Source: Dehalococcoidia bacterium
Lineage (GTDB): Bacteria > Chloroflexota > Dehalococcoidia > Lucifugimonadales > UBA3495
Length of the DNA stretch: 64,000 nt
Assembly: GCA_022827095.1 (NCBI GenBank)
Contig: JAJDTP010000010.1
Location: 1 to 64,000, forward strand
Direction: 5' to 3'
Shown here: piece by piece, positions 24,380 through 33,107 of the stretch
Layout: the number at the start of each line of letters is the position of its first letter
Position numbering within the stretch: the stretch's first letter is position 1
Position numbers and translations under genes: made by a program
Notes under the pieces: model-generated
Seen by the model: the letters and a program-made list of their open reading frames with translations, nothing else
What the model was told of the DNA's origin: nothing
Databases searched by the model: none

Positions 24380-24688
24380 ATGACCACCCCGACGGTTTCC
24401 GTCCAACTTGAAAGCCGCGACACCCTGGGCAAGAAGGTCAAAGCGCTGCGCCGTGAAGGCATCGTGCCTGTTCATCTCTACGGCAAGGGCGTCGAATCCC
24501 GCCCTCTGCAGTGCGAGGTTCGCACCCTGCTTCAGGCCATCAGCCGCGCCGGGGGTGAGTACGGCCAACCGCTCCGCGTGTCCATCGCCGGCGAATCCGG
24601 CGAGTACACCGCCGTTGCCTCGGAGATCCAGTGGCAACCCCGCACCGGCGACGTTCTCCACGTCGACTTCAGGACCGTTGCTCAATAG
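24380..24688 (+). CDS. rplY: 50S ribosomal protein L25 (short form)
   Basis: A 102-residue L25, which binds 5S rRNA. The signature is VQLESRDTLGKKVKALRREG, IVPVHLYGKGVESRPLQCE and DVLHVDFRTV. It lacks the C-terminal TL5/CTC extension of the longer form. The ATG at 24380 follows CCAGGAG; longer in-frame upstream sequence has no family match. Confidence 0.9.
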   Translation: MTTPTVSVQLESRDTLGKKVKALRREGIVPVHLYGKGVESRPLQCEVRTLLQAISRAGGEYGQPLRVSIAGESGEYTAVASEIQWQPRTGDVLHVDFRTVAQ

Positions 24689-24781
24689 CCGGTCCCAACC
24701 AGCGACGCCGGCAAGCGACGCCGTCACCGCCAACCCCAGTCAGGGCCGATAGCGCCCGCCGCGCCAGCCTGGGAGGCTACT

Positions 24782-25552
24782 ATGTACCTGGTTTTCCTCA
24801 GTGAATCCGGCTTGACCGGCCTCAGCGCAGACGATCCCAGTCAGCCGCACCATGTCCACGCCGGATTGCTGGTGCAGGAGAGCCAGTACATCTCCATGAC
24901 CGGTGAATTCGATGCCCTGGTCCGGCGGCACTTAGGCTCTCCCGCCGGTACCGACGGCGTCCCGAACGAGCTCCGCCCTGGCGACCTTTACCAGGGCAAA
25001 GGGTACTTCCGCTCGTGGCGGCCGGAGCGCAGGGGTGAGCTCATCCAGGATTGCCTGAGTATCCTGATCCGCCGCGAAGTTCCGCTCCTGGTGTCGTACA
25101 TCGATAAAGCCCAGTTCCTGAGCGCGAGCAAGACGGAGGGCAACTCCCTCTACGGCAACTCGGACCCGTCACAGTTGGCCTTCAGCCGGTTCCTGCTGGC
25201 CCTGACGATGTTCCTTGATGAGAACGTGATGTCGCAGATGAACCCCGACGACATCATGCAGTCGGTGTGGAACGTCAACGACTACGCGATGCTGATGGCG
25301 GGATCGCAGTCCACGTCAATCTCGTTGGCGTTGGACGAATTCCTGAGCGAGGAGAACGATTCCATCAACCCCAATATGTACGACGACCTGATGATAGCCC
25401 CGGCCGCCACCAGCGTGGGCGGGCAACTGGCGTCGCTATGCGCCTATGTCATCCGCCGGTGGCTCCAGCAGCCCAACATTACCCACGGGTACTTTGACGC
25501 CCTGCGCGACGGGCGAGTCCTGCAGGTGGTCTACCCCTACCAGTTCGACTGA
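24782..25552 (+). CDS. DUF3800-like protein with altered first motif
   Basis: A 256-residue protein of the DUF3800 type, an RNase H-like fold. The N-terminus YLVFLSESGLTG corresponds to the usual YxxxDESGdtG, but the conserved Asp is Ser. Later parts (ELIQDCLSILIRREVPLLVS, ASLCAYVIRRWLQQP) fit the family; the usual second acidic motif is degenerate (NMYDDLMIAP). Loss of the first Asp suggests a non-catalytic member. A strong terminator follows. Confidence 0.65.
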   Translation: MYLVFLSESGLTGLSADDPSQPHHVHAGLLVQESQYISMTGEFDALVRRHLGSPAGTDGVPNELRPGDLYQGKGYFRSWRPERRGELIQDCLSILIRREVPLLVSYIDKAQFLSASKTEGNSLYGNSDPSQLAFSRFLLALTMFLDENVMSQMNPDDIMQSVWNVNDYAMLMAGSQSTSISLALDEFLSEENDSINPNMYDDLMIAPAATSVGGQLASLCAYVIRRWLQQPNITHGYFDALRDGRVLQVVYPYQFD

Positions 25553-25587
25553 GCAGCGGCCGAGCCGCCGCTGACCGTGAATGGGTC

Positions 25588-25619
25588 AAGCCTCGGCCGG
25601 CAATCCGGCCGGGGCTTTT
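25588..25619 (+). terminator. Rho-independent terminator before secA
   Basis: AAGCCTCGGCCGG (25588-25600) pairs over 13 positions, one of them T-G, with CCGGCCGGGGCTT (25605-25617), with a CAAT loop and a TTTTC tail. Confidence 0.9.
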
Positions 25620-25656
25620 CAACGTACCCGGGGCATCCTTGCTATACTGGCACGGT

Positions 25657-25682
25657 GTTCCGTCTTTCCCAAAAGACGGAAC
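25657..25682 (+). promoter_or_regulatory. Perfect hairpin in the secA leader
   Basis: GTTCCGTCTTT (25657-25667) pairs with AAAGACGGAAC (25672-25682) around CCCA. It ends 15 nt before the secA ATG, next to the weak Shine-Dalgarno TTGAGG. A possible -10 (TATACT, 25643-25648) lies just upstream, so the hairpin would be in the 5' untranslated leader. Confidence 0.6.
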
Positions 25683-25697
25683 GGTTGAGGCATTCCT

Positions 25698-28346
25698 ATG
25701 GTTACCTTATTGAAAAAGATAGTGGGCGATACGCCCGAACGCGCCGCCGAGAAACTTCGCGGGCAACTTGTGCCACGGGTCAATCGCCTGGAAGATTCCA
25801 TGCGGGCATTGACTGACAACGAGCTCGGCGCGAAGACCAACGAGTTTCGCCGCCGAATGGATGATGGCGCATCCCTTGACGATCTTCTGCCCGAGGCCTT
25901 CGCCGTGGTCCGCGAGGCTGCCCGCCGCACCCTGGGCCAGCGACATTACGACGTGCAGCTCATCGGCGGCGCCGTGCTGCACCAGGGCAAGATCTCCGAG
26001 ATGAAAACGGGCGAAGGCAAGACCCTCGTCGCAACCCTGCCGGCGTTCCTCAACGCGGTCACCGGCGACGGTGTCCACATCGTCACCGTCAACGATTACC
26101 TGGCCCGGCGCGACCCGGTGTGGATGGGCCCTATCTACCATCTGCTGGGCCTTACCGTGGGCTGTCTTCAGCACGACGCAGCGTACCTCTACGATCCGGA
26201 ACTCACCGACGTGGGTCGCGGTGGTTTTCCTTACCTGACGCCGGTGTCCCGGGCGGAGGCATATCGAGCCGACATTCTCTACGGCACCAACAACGAGTTC
26301 GGGTTTGACTATCTCCGCGACAATATGTCGGTGGACGCCGACCTGCAGGTTCAGACCCGTATCGCCGGCCGGCCAACGCATCACTTCGCCATCGTGGACG
26401 AGGTGGACAACATCCTGATCGATGAAGCCCGGACTCCCCTGATTATCAGCGGACCCGCGCAACAGCCAGTGGAGCACTATTCGAACTGCGCCCGGCTGGC
26501 GCCCCGCTTGCGGGAATACGAAGACTACACCGTAGACGAGCGCACCCAGGCCATCTCCCTCACCGAGGAGGGCATCGGCAGGGCTGAGCGTCACCTGCGC
26601 GTTGACAACCTGTACGATCCCGAAAACTTCCACCTGGTCCAATACGTGGAAAACGCGGTGGTGGCCCAAGTCCAGAAGGTGAAGGACAAGGACTACGTGA
26701 TCAGTAATGGCGAGGTCGTCATCGTCGACGAGTTCACCGGGCGCCTGCAATATGGTCGTCGCTGGTCCGACGGCCTCCACCAGGCCGTGGAAGCCAAGGA
26801 GGGGGTTAAGGTCCAGCGGGAAAGCGTCACCTACGCCACCATCACCCTGCAGAATTACTTCCGCATGTACCGCAAACTGGCCGGCATGACCGGTACCGCC
26901 GTCACCGAGGCCGACGAGTTCTACAAAATCTATGGCCTGGAAGTGGTCGCGGTTCCTACGAACCTGCCCATGGTCAGGGACGATGCCAGCGACCTGATAT
27001 TCCCCACCGCCGAGGGCAAGTGGCAGGCGGTCATCGACAACATCATCCAGCGGTCGGATTCAGGGCAGCCGGTTCTGGTGGGCACCACCTCCATCGAAAC
27101 GTCAGAGGCCCTCAGCGACCGCCTGCGCCGTCGCGGCGTGCAGCACCAGGTGCTCAACGCTCGCAACCACGAGCAGGAAGCATCGATTGTCGCCCAAGCC
27201 GGTCGCTCCGGCGCCGTCACCGTTTCCACCAACATGGCCGGTCGGGGCACCGACATCGTGCTGGGCGGCGCCGACACCGACCGGGAGGACTGGCGGGAGG
27301 AACACAACCGGGTCATTTCCCTGGGCGGCCTGCACGTCATAGGTACGGAGCACCACGAAGCGCGGCGGGTTGACAATCAGCTACGTGGCCGAGCCGGACG
27401 CCAGGGCGACCCGGGCAGCAGCCAGTTTTTCGTGGCCCTGGAGGACGAGCTGATGCAGCGCTTCGGCGGCGACCGCATCAAGAACGTGATGAACTGGACC
27501 GGCCTCAACGACGATGAGCCCCTGGAGAACAAGCTCATCACCAAGTCCATCTCCAGCGCGCAGGTCAAGGTTGAGGGTCATCACTTCGACATGCGCAAGC
27601 ACCTGCTCAACTTCGACGACGTGCTCAACCAGCAACGATCGGTCATCTACGAACAGCGCTCCCAAATCCTCGCCAGCGAGGGGCTCCGCGAACGGATCCT
27701 GGACATGCTGGGGGCCGAGTTCGACCGGCTGGTTTCCAACTACCTGCAAGCCCGCCACGCCGATGACTGGGACGCGGACGGTTTCGTGGCGGCGCTGCGG
27801 CAGATCTGTCCGCCGACGGCCGAGATCGACACGGCGGAGAAGGTACTGACGCTGCGCCGCGATCACATCGAGGACATCCTGGACGATTACGCAGAGACGC
27901 TCTACGAGGCCAAGGAACGCTCCCTAGGCCCGGAGAACATGGGGATCCTGGTCCGCTTGCTGCTGCTCAAGTCCATCGATACCCATTGGGTGAACCACCT
28001 GACACACATGGAAAACCTGCGAACCGGCGTGGGGCTGCAGGCCGTGGGACAACGGGACCCGCTGACGGTCTATCGCTCCGAGGGTCAACGCGCCTTCGCC
28101 GAATTGACCCGGCAGATGCAGCGCGAGGTCACCCACACGCTCTTCCACGTTACGCTGGCTCCGGAAGCGCCCACGCCACGGGCTCCCGAAAACGGAAACA
28201 CCCGAGCGCCGGTGAGCCCCATGGCCGCCGTATCCCCGGGACGTTCCACTCCCGCACCGCGCGGCGGGCGCAAGATTGGGCGCAACTCCAAGTGCCCATG
28301 CGGCAGCGGCAAGAAGTACAAGCGCTGCTGTGGCGCGGTTGCGTGA
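25698..28346 (+). CDS. secA: Preprotein translocase ATPase SecA
   Basis: An 882-residue SecA motor that drives proteins through SecYEG. Walker A is MKTGEGKT, the DEAD-type box is IVDEVDNILIDEART, followed by KLAGMTGTAVTEADEF, STNMAGRGTDIVLGG and RGRAGRQGDPGSSQF. The helical wing and scaffold lie in the C-terminal third. The last residues form the SecB/lipid-interacting zinc motif (NSKCPCGSGKKYKRCCG). The length is normal. A hairpin lies in its leader. Confidence 0.97.
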   Translation: MVTLLKKIVGDTPERAAEKLRGQLVPRVNRLEDSMRALTDNELGAKTNEFRRRMDDGASLDDLLPEAFAVVREAARRTLGQRHYDVQLIGGAVLHQGKISEMKTGEGKTLVATLPAFLNAVTGDGVHIVTVNDYLARRDPVWMGPIYHLLGLTVGCLQHDAAYLYDPELTDVGRGGFPYLTPVSRAEAYRADILYGTNNEFGFDYLRDNMSVDADLQVQTRIAGRPTHHFAIVDEVDNILIDEARTPLIISGPAQQPVEHYSNCARLAPRLREYEDYTVDERTQAISLTEEGIGRAERHLRVDNLYDPENFHLVQYVENAVVAQVQKVKDKDYVISNGEVVIVDEFTGRLQYGRRWSDGLHQAVEAKEGVKVQRESVTYATITLQNYFRMYRKLAGMTGTAVTEADEFYKIYGLEVVAVPTNLPMVRDDASDLIFPTAEGKWQAVIDNIIQRSDSGQPVLVGTTSIETSEALSDRLRRRGVQHQVLNARNHEQEASIVAQAGRSGAVTVSTNMAGRGTDIVLGGADTDREDWREEHNRVISLGGLHVIGTEHHEARRVDNQLRGRAGRQGDPGSSQFFVALEDELMQRFGGDRIKNVMNWTGLNDDEPLENKLITKSISSAQVKVEGHHFDMRKHLLNFDDVLNQQRSVIYEQRSQILASEGLRERILDMLGAEFDRLVSNYLQARHADDWDADGFVAALRQICPPTAEIDTAEKVLTLRRDHIEDILDDYAETLYEAKERSLGPENMGILVRLLLLKSIDTHWVNHLTHMENLRTGVGLQAVGQRDPLTVYRSEGQRAFAELTRQMQREVTHTLFHVTLAPEAPTPRAPENGNTRAPVSPMAAVSPGRSTPAPRGGRKIGRNSKCPCGSGKKYKRCCGAVA

Positions 28347-28373
28347 CCAACCTCGTTCGACGCCGGCAGAAAT

Positions 28374-28396
28374 GGGGCGGGTTTTAAACCCGCCCC
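28374..28396. terminator. Palindromic terminator after secA
   Basis: GGGGCGGGTTT (28374-28384) and AAACCCGCCCC (28386-28396) form a perfect 11-bp stem. It lies between convergent secA and the YHS gene and may serve both. Confidence 0.75.
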
Positions 28397-28421
28397 GTTC
28401 CTTGTACGGCGATGACTCTGC

Positions 28422-28655
28422 CTATTGTCCGCGACGGAACAGGCGGCGCACGAATGTGACCGGCTGGGGTTGCGGCTCCTCCATGGCGATGGGCTTGTTG
28501 CGGCCAGACGCCCATCCTTCCGGGTCTCGCTCGAAGGCGATGCGGCATCCTGGGGCGCAGAAGTAGTAGGTCTGCCCCGCGTGCTCGCTGGTCCCGCCGT
28601 TAGGATTATCGGTGTCCACCTGCATGAGGCAGATTGGGTCGGTTGCGGTTGCCAT
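28422..28655 (-). CDS. YHS-domain protein
   Basis: A 77-residue protein with a YHS domain (DPICLMQVDTDN, then EHAGQTYYFCAPGCRIAF), the small Cys-containing metal-binding module found in or beside heavy-metal ATPases. The ATG at 28655 gives the expected MATATDPIC start. It is the last gene of a minus-strand run after copA, which supports a role in copper handling. Confidence 0.85.
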   Translation of the reverse strand: MATATDPICLMQVDTDNPNGGTSEHAGQTYYFCAPGCRIAFERDPEGWASGRNKPIAMEEPQPQPVTFVRRLFRRGQ

Positions 28656-28671
28656 GTCGATTACCTGCTTG

Positions 28672-29154
28672 TTAGTTGTCGGCGGGCGCGGGTTCAGTCT
28701 CCGGCGGGAGCGTGAATACGGCCTGGCCATTGGCGCTGTGCGTATGATTGACCAGGGCTAGTATCAGTTGCTGATGGCTGCGGCGAATTTCCCGCAGAAC
28801 TTCATCCTTGGCAGCGTCAATTTTTACTTCCAGTTCTGTTCTGGTGTTGGTGATTTCTTGCCGCAGCTCGGCTTTCGCGTCGGCGATTTCTTGCCGCAGT
28901 TCGGCTTTGGCTTTGAAAACTTCCAGCTTGGTAGCCGCGATTTCCTCTTTGAGCTCCAGTTTGGTGGCCGCGATTTCCTCTTTGAGTTCTACTTTGTTAG
29001 CGGCCACCTCATTGCGGAGAGCGTTGGACTCTTCACGCGAAGGCATCCGACCAACACGGAAGGCCATGAGAGCAATGGCCACTGCGATGGCGCCCTGGCT
29101 GCCAATGAGTGCAACTATTATGGGCATAAAGTTGGTAGCGCTCGCCGTTTCCAT
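28672..29154 (-). CDS. Membrane-anchored hendecad coiled-coil protein
   Basis: A 160-residue protein with one N-terminal membrane helix (IIVALIGSQGAIAVAIALMA) followed by a coiled coil of 11-residue units (VELKEEIAATK, LELKEEIAATK, AELRQEIADAK, AELRQEITNTR, TELEVKIDAAK) with one 7-residue unit between. The end is RSHQQLILALVNHTHSANGQ, matching the end of the protein at 19342-19713. It lies between copA and the YHS gene. Function unknown. Confidence 0.78.
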   Translation of the reverse strand: METASATNFMPIIVALIGSQGAIAVAIALMAFRVGRMPSREESNALRNEVAANKVELKEEIAATKLELKEEIAATKLEVFKAKAELRQEIADAKAELRQEITNTRTELEVKIDAAKDEVLREIRRSHQQLILALVNHTHSANGQAVFTLPPETEPAPADN

Positions 29155-29231
29155 GATCCGCTCTCATTACGCGATGCGTGGACGTACTTTCACCGCGATT
29201 GTATCAGCACTATGGCAAAGTGCGATACTCA

Positions 29232-31553
29232 TCAGACGGGCGTCCGTCTCAGCCGCAGGGAGTTGCTCACCACGCTGACCGAGCTGAACGCCATAGCAAG
29301 GGCGGCCAGTATGGGGTTCAGGAACCCGGCATCGCCGAAGAAAAACCCCAAGCCCGAGGGTACGCCACCCAGCGCGGTGAACACCGGATATAGCGCGCCC
29401 GCGGCCACCGGGATCAGCAGCGTGTTGTAGAAGAAGGCCCAGAACAGGTTCTGCCGGATGGTTCGCATCGTGGTTCGGGACATTCTCAACGCGGTGGCAA
29501 CGCCCATGAGATCGTCACGCATCAGCGTGACGTCTGCCGTTTCCCGGGCGATGTCGGTCCCGCCGCCCATGGCTATCCCGACATTGGCCCGGGCCAGCGC
29601 CGGCGCGTCGTTGATGCCGTCGCCGGCCATCGCGACTGTGTGTCCGTCGGCTTGCATCCTGGCGATGGTATCCGCTTTGTCGGCGGGCAACATTCCGGAG
29701 TGGTACTCGTCGATGCCGCATTCGGAAGCCACCGCCGCCGCAACCTCGGCGCGATCACCCGAGAGCATCACCGTCCGCACCCCCATTTGATGCAGCGCCG
29801 CCACCGCTGCCGGCGCACCGGGCTTCACTGTGTCGGCGACTGCGATGACACCGATGATGCGCCCGGCCAGGGCCACGAACATGGGCGTAGCTCCGCCTGC
29901 GGCGAGTTGGGCGGCCGCCGTGATCAGCTCGGCGTCCGTCGATGCATCGACCTGTTCCATGAGCGCAGCGTTTCCAACCGCTACCCCTTGTTCGGCGACC
30001 ACGGCGGTCACGCCAGCGCCGGCGTGGGCAACGAAATCCGTAGGCGGGGCGACCGCCAAACCGTCGACTTGAGCCCGGCGCATCACCGCGCGACCTATAG
30101 GGTGCTCCGACAGAGTTTCGACTGACGCCGCGTAACGCAGCACGTCGGTCGTGCGAACGCCCGGCGCGGGCATGATGTCGGTGACCTCCGGTTGCCCCGT
30201 GGTCAGGGTTCCGGTCTTGTCCAGGGCAACGACGTCCACGCGATGAGCGGTTTCCAGCGCGGCGGCGCTGCGAATCAGGATGCCCCGCTCCGCGCTTCGG
30301 CCCACCCCGACGATGATGGCGGTGGGCGTCGCCAGTCCCAGCGCGCACGGGCAGGCGATGATGAAAACCGCGACCAGGGTCAGCATAGCGTACCGCACCG
30401 ACGGGTCCGGCCCGAGGAACAGCCACAGCACCGCCGCGGCCAATGCAATCAGGCCGACGGCCGGCACGAACCAGGCCGCGACGCGATCGGCCAGTCGCTG
30501 CACCGGAGCTGCCGAGCCCTGGGCCTCTTCCACCAGCCGGATCACCTGGGCGAGCGTCGTATCCGCGCCCACCCGCGTGGCCCGCATCAGTACTGCGCCG
30601 GTTTCGTTCAGGGTGCCGGCGAACACGGAGTCGCCGACGGACTTTTCGGCCGGCATACTCTCACCGGTCACCGACGACTGGTCGACGATGGTTGCGCCGC
30701 TGGTTACTTCGCCATCGACCGGTATCTGCTCGCCCGGGCGCACGGCCAGCGTGTCACCGGTTTCGACGCTTTCAATGGGCACATCCGATATGGATCCATC
30801 CGCGGCCATGAGGTGCGCGGTTTGGGGCCGCAGGTCCAGCAGCCGTTCGATTGCGCCCGACGTGCGGGACAGGGCACGGGCCTCCAGCCAGCGGCCGAGG
30901 AGGATCAACGCGACGATTATGGCCGCCATGTCGAAGTGCAACTGGTGCCCGGCCGGTGCAGCAAATGTACCGGCAGCGATCAGGCTGATCAGGATCACCA
31001 AGACGCTGTAGCCGTATGCCACCGATGTGCCCAGGCCGATCAGTGTGTGCATGTTAGGCTGCAACCGCCGAATTCCGGCCCAACCCGCGGTGTAGAACGA
31101 CCATCCGGCCCACAGCTGCACCGGTGTCGCCACCGCCCACAGCAGCAGAGGGTACCACCACATGGACAACAAATCGGGCGTCCATGGCAGAGCCGGGAAA
31201 CTGCCCAGCAGCAGCGCGGCCCCGCCCACCGCTGCTACGATCAGCCGGACCCTAAGGCGTTTTTCCTCCCGGGCCCGGGGCCCGTCACTTCGACTGCCGT
31301 CATTGTCAATCGACTGCGGGTTGGTGTCGAGACGGTATCCGGCGTCGGCGACCGCCTTGGCCAATCTTTCCAGATCAGGCGATGCGGCGCCGCCATCGTC
31401 CAGGCTGATGGTTGCCCGCTCGGTCGCCAGGTTGACGCTCACCTCGGTCACGCCTTCGACGGAACGCAGGGCTTCACCCACATGATAGACGCACGCGGCA
31501 CACGTCATCCCGGCAACGGGGAGAACAATGGTGTTTTGGGATGACTGAGACAT
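29232..31553 (-). CDS. copA: Copper-translocating P-type ATPase
   Basis: A 773-residue P1B-type ATPase exporting Cu(I). The N-terminal metal-binding domain has GMTCAACVYHVG (Cys18, Cys21). Transmembrane CPC is in IACPCALGLATPTA (near 401), the phosphorylation site is DKTGTLTTG (near 445), the actuator loop is SSVTGESMPAEKS and the hinge GDGINDAPAL (near 650). The length is typical. It heads a run with a coiled-coil protein and a YHS protein. Confidence 0.95.
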   Translation of the reverse strand: MSQSSQNTIVLPVAGMTCAACVYHVGEALRSVEGVTEVSVNLATERATISLDDGGAASPDLERLAKAVADAGYRLDTNPQSIDNDGSRSDGPRAREEKRLRVRLIVAAVGGAALLLGSFPALPWTPDLLSMWWYPLLLWAVATPVQLWAGWSFYTAGWAGIRRLQPNMHTLIGLGTSVAYGYSVLVILISLIAAGTFAAPAGHQLHFDMAAIIVALILLGRWLEARALSRTSGAIERLLDLRPQTAHLMAADGSISDVPIESVETGDTLAVRPGEQIPVDGEVTSGATIVDQSSVTGESMPAEKSVGDSVFAGTLNETGAVLMRATRVGADTTLAQVIRLVEEAQGSAAPVQRLADRVAAWFVPAVGLIALAAAVLWLFLGPDPSVRYAMLTLVAVFIIACPCALGLATPTAIIVGVGRSAERGILIRSAAALETAHRVDVVALDKTGTLTTGQPEVTDIMPAPGVRTTDVLRYAASVETLSEHPIGRAVMRRAQVDGLAVAPPTDFVAHAGAGVTAVVAEQGVAVGNAALMEQVDASTDAELITAAAQLAAGGATPMFVALAGRIIGVIAVADTVKPGAPAAVAALHQMGVRTVMLSGDRAEVAAAVASECGIDEYHSGMLPADKADTIARMQADGHTVAMAGDGINDAPALARANVGIAMGGGTDIARETADVTLMRDDLMGVATALRMSRTTMRTIRQNLFWAFFYNTLLIPVAAGALYPVFTALGGVPSGLGFFFGDAGFLNPILAALAMAFSSVSVVSNSLRLRRTPV

Positions 31554-31951
31554 GTTATCGGGTCTCCGACGCGTTCACGCAGCGCTCGGGCGGGACTATG
31601 TTCATTGTAGCAGCGGCCACGTTTCCGCGGCAGAGAGATTCAGACCGGAGCCGAGCGCGTCGGGGGCTTGTGCCCGTCAAGCGGTGGTATGCTCGTGGTC
31701 GGCTCGCGGTCAGGCATTCAGTGCGCCGGTCGGCGGTCGCTTGGCATAACCTACTGAAGTGGCGCACGCGGGCCTGGTGGCAAACCGAGCTTCTTCAGAG
31801 ATCCAGTACCCTCATTCCCCTGTATCTATTTAACATAACGGACACGATGCATGCCATGCATTCTTCCTTTTGGTCTCATCCGCGGTCCATCCCGGCCTGA
31901 GTGGTGTCTTATAATTAATGCAGCGAAGCATATTCGCAGGAGGTGGAAGCA
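31554..31951. other. Divergent intergenic region between copA and leucine dehydrogenase
   Basis: No gene is supported here. A -10-like TATAAT (31910-31915) lies 22 bases before a strong AGGAGGT ribosome binding site (31938-31944) for the gene at 31952, without an obvious -35. The copA promoter must also lie here, but I see no clear CsoR or CueR operator dyad. Confidence 0.45.
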
Positions 31952-33019
31952 ATGGACGTACTGAATACGATGGTCAGCCGTGGGCATGAGCAGGTGACGA
32001 TGTACAGCGACCCTGAGTCCGGGTTGCGGGGTATTATCGCCATCCACGACACCACCCTGGGGCCTTCCTGCGGCGGGACCCGGATGTGGCCCTACGCCAC
32101 CGAACAGGAAGCCCTGACCGACGCGCTGAACCTCTCCCGTGCCATGACCTACAAGTCTGCGGCCGCAGGGCTGCACCTGGGCGGCGGCAAAGGCGTCATC
32201 ATCGGCGATCCTCGAACCGACAAAACGGAGTCGTTGCTGCGAGCCTGGGGCCGGTTCGTCGATACGCTGGGCGGTCGCTACCTCACCACCACCGACGTGG
32301 GCACCACCGGGCGAGACCTGGAGGCCGTGCGCCAGGAAACGGAACACGTGGTGGGTCTGGACGTAACCCTGGGCGGCAGCGGGGACACGTCCGTTATGAC
32401 CGGCCTGGGAATCTACATGGGCATGAAGGCCTGCGCCGCCGATGTCTGGGGCACCGACGACCTGCGTGGCCGCACCGTCGCGATGCAGGGGTTCGGCAAA
32501 GTGGCCACCCACACGGCGGGTCACCTTCTGGAGGACGACGTTCGCATCATCGCCACCGATGTCAACGAGATGGCCCTGGATCGCGCGCGCCAGATGGGCG
32601 TCAAGGTGGTCGGGCCCGACGAGATCTACGACACAGACTGCGACATCTTCGCTCCGTGCGCGCTGGGCGGCGTAATCAACTCGGCCACCATTGACCGCCT
32701 GCGATGCCGGATCGTTGCGGGCGGCGCCAACAACCAGCTGATGACCGCCGAGGACGGCGAGGAACTGCATCGCCGGGGAATCGTCTACGCGCCCGACTTC
32801 CTGATCAACGCCGGGGGCATCATCAACGCCGCGGCCGAGATCGGCCAGGCGTACAACCCGGACCGTTCTCGCCAGCAAACGGAGCGTATCCACGAGCAGA
32901 TGTCCGAGGTGCTGACCACGTCCCGCAAGCAGGAGATCTCCACGGCCCGGGCGGCAGACATCCTGGCGGAGTCCCGGTTGCACTCGGTACGGAACATGCG
33001 GCGCATCTGGCGGGGATAA
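31952..33019 (+). CDS. Leucine dehydrogenase-type amino acid dehydrogenase
   Basis: A 355-residue member of the Glu/Leu/Phe/Val dehydrogenase family, NAD-dependent oxidative deaminase of branched-chain amino acids. The substrate domain has GPSCGGTRMWPY, LSRAMTYKSAAAGLHLGGGK (catalytic Lys) and TTTDVGTTGRDLE. The Rossmann domain has VAMQGFGKVATHTAGHLL, and INSATIDRLRCRIVAGGANN follows. The length favours leucine over glutamate dehydrogenase. The ATG at 31952 has an ideal AGGAGG. A strong terminator follows. Confidence 0.9.
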   Translation: MDVLNTMVSRGHEQVTMYSDPESGLRGIIAIHDTTLGPSCGGTRMWPYATEQEALTDALNLSRAMTYKSAAAGLHLGGGKGVIIGDPRTDKTESLLRAWGRFVDTLGGRYLTTTDVGTTGRDLEAVRQETEHVVGLDVTLGGSGDTSVMTGLGIYMGMKACAADVWGTDDLRGRTVAMQGFGKVATHTAGHLLEDDVRIIATDVNEMALDRARQMGVKVVGPDEIYDTDCDIFAPCALGGVINSATIDRLRCRIVAGGANNQLMTAEDGEELHRRGIVYAPDFLINAGGIINAAAEIGQAYNPDRSRQQTERIHEQMSEVLTTSRKQEISTARAADILAESRLHSVRNMRRIWRG

Positions 33020-33041
33020 CCCCGTCCAAGTCGCGCATATG

Positions 33042-33078
33042 AAGAAGCCCCACGGTGGGCAATACCGTGGGGCTTCTT
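33042..33078. terminator. Strong bidirectional terminator
   Basis: AAGAAGCCCCACGGT (33042-33056) pairs perfectly over 15 bp with ACCGTGGGGCTTCTT (33064-33078). It lies between convergent leucine dehydrogenase and DUF3179 genes. Confidence 0.92.
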
Positions 33079-33107
33079 GCCTTGACGGTGTGGCTGAGGC
33101 GTTGAGA

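Noticed and set aside
31541-31900. Possible 119-residue gene between copA and leucine dehydrogenase
   Set aside because: Arg/Ser-rich composition, no ribosome binding site, no family features; it overlaps the copA start and likely promoter sequence.
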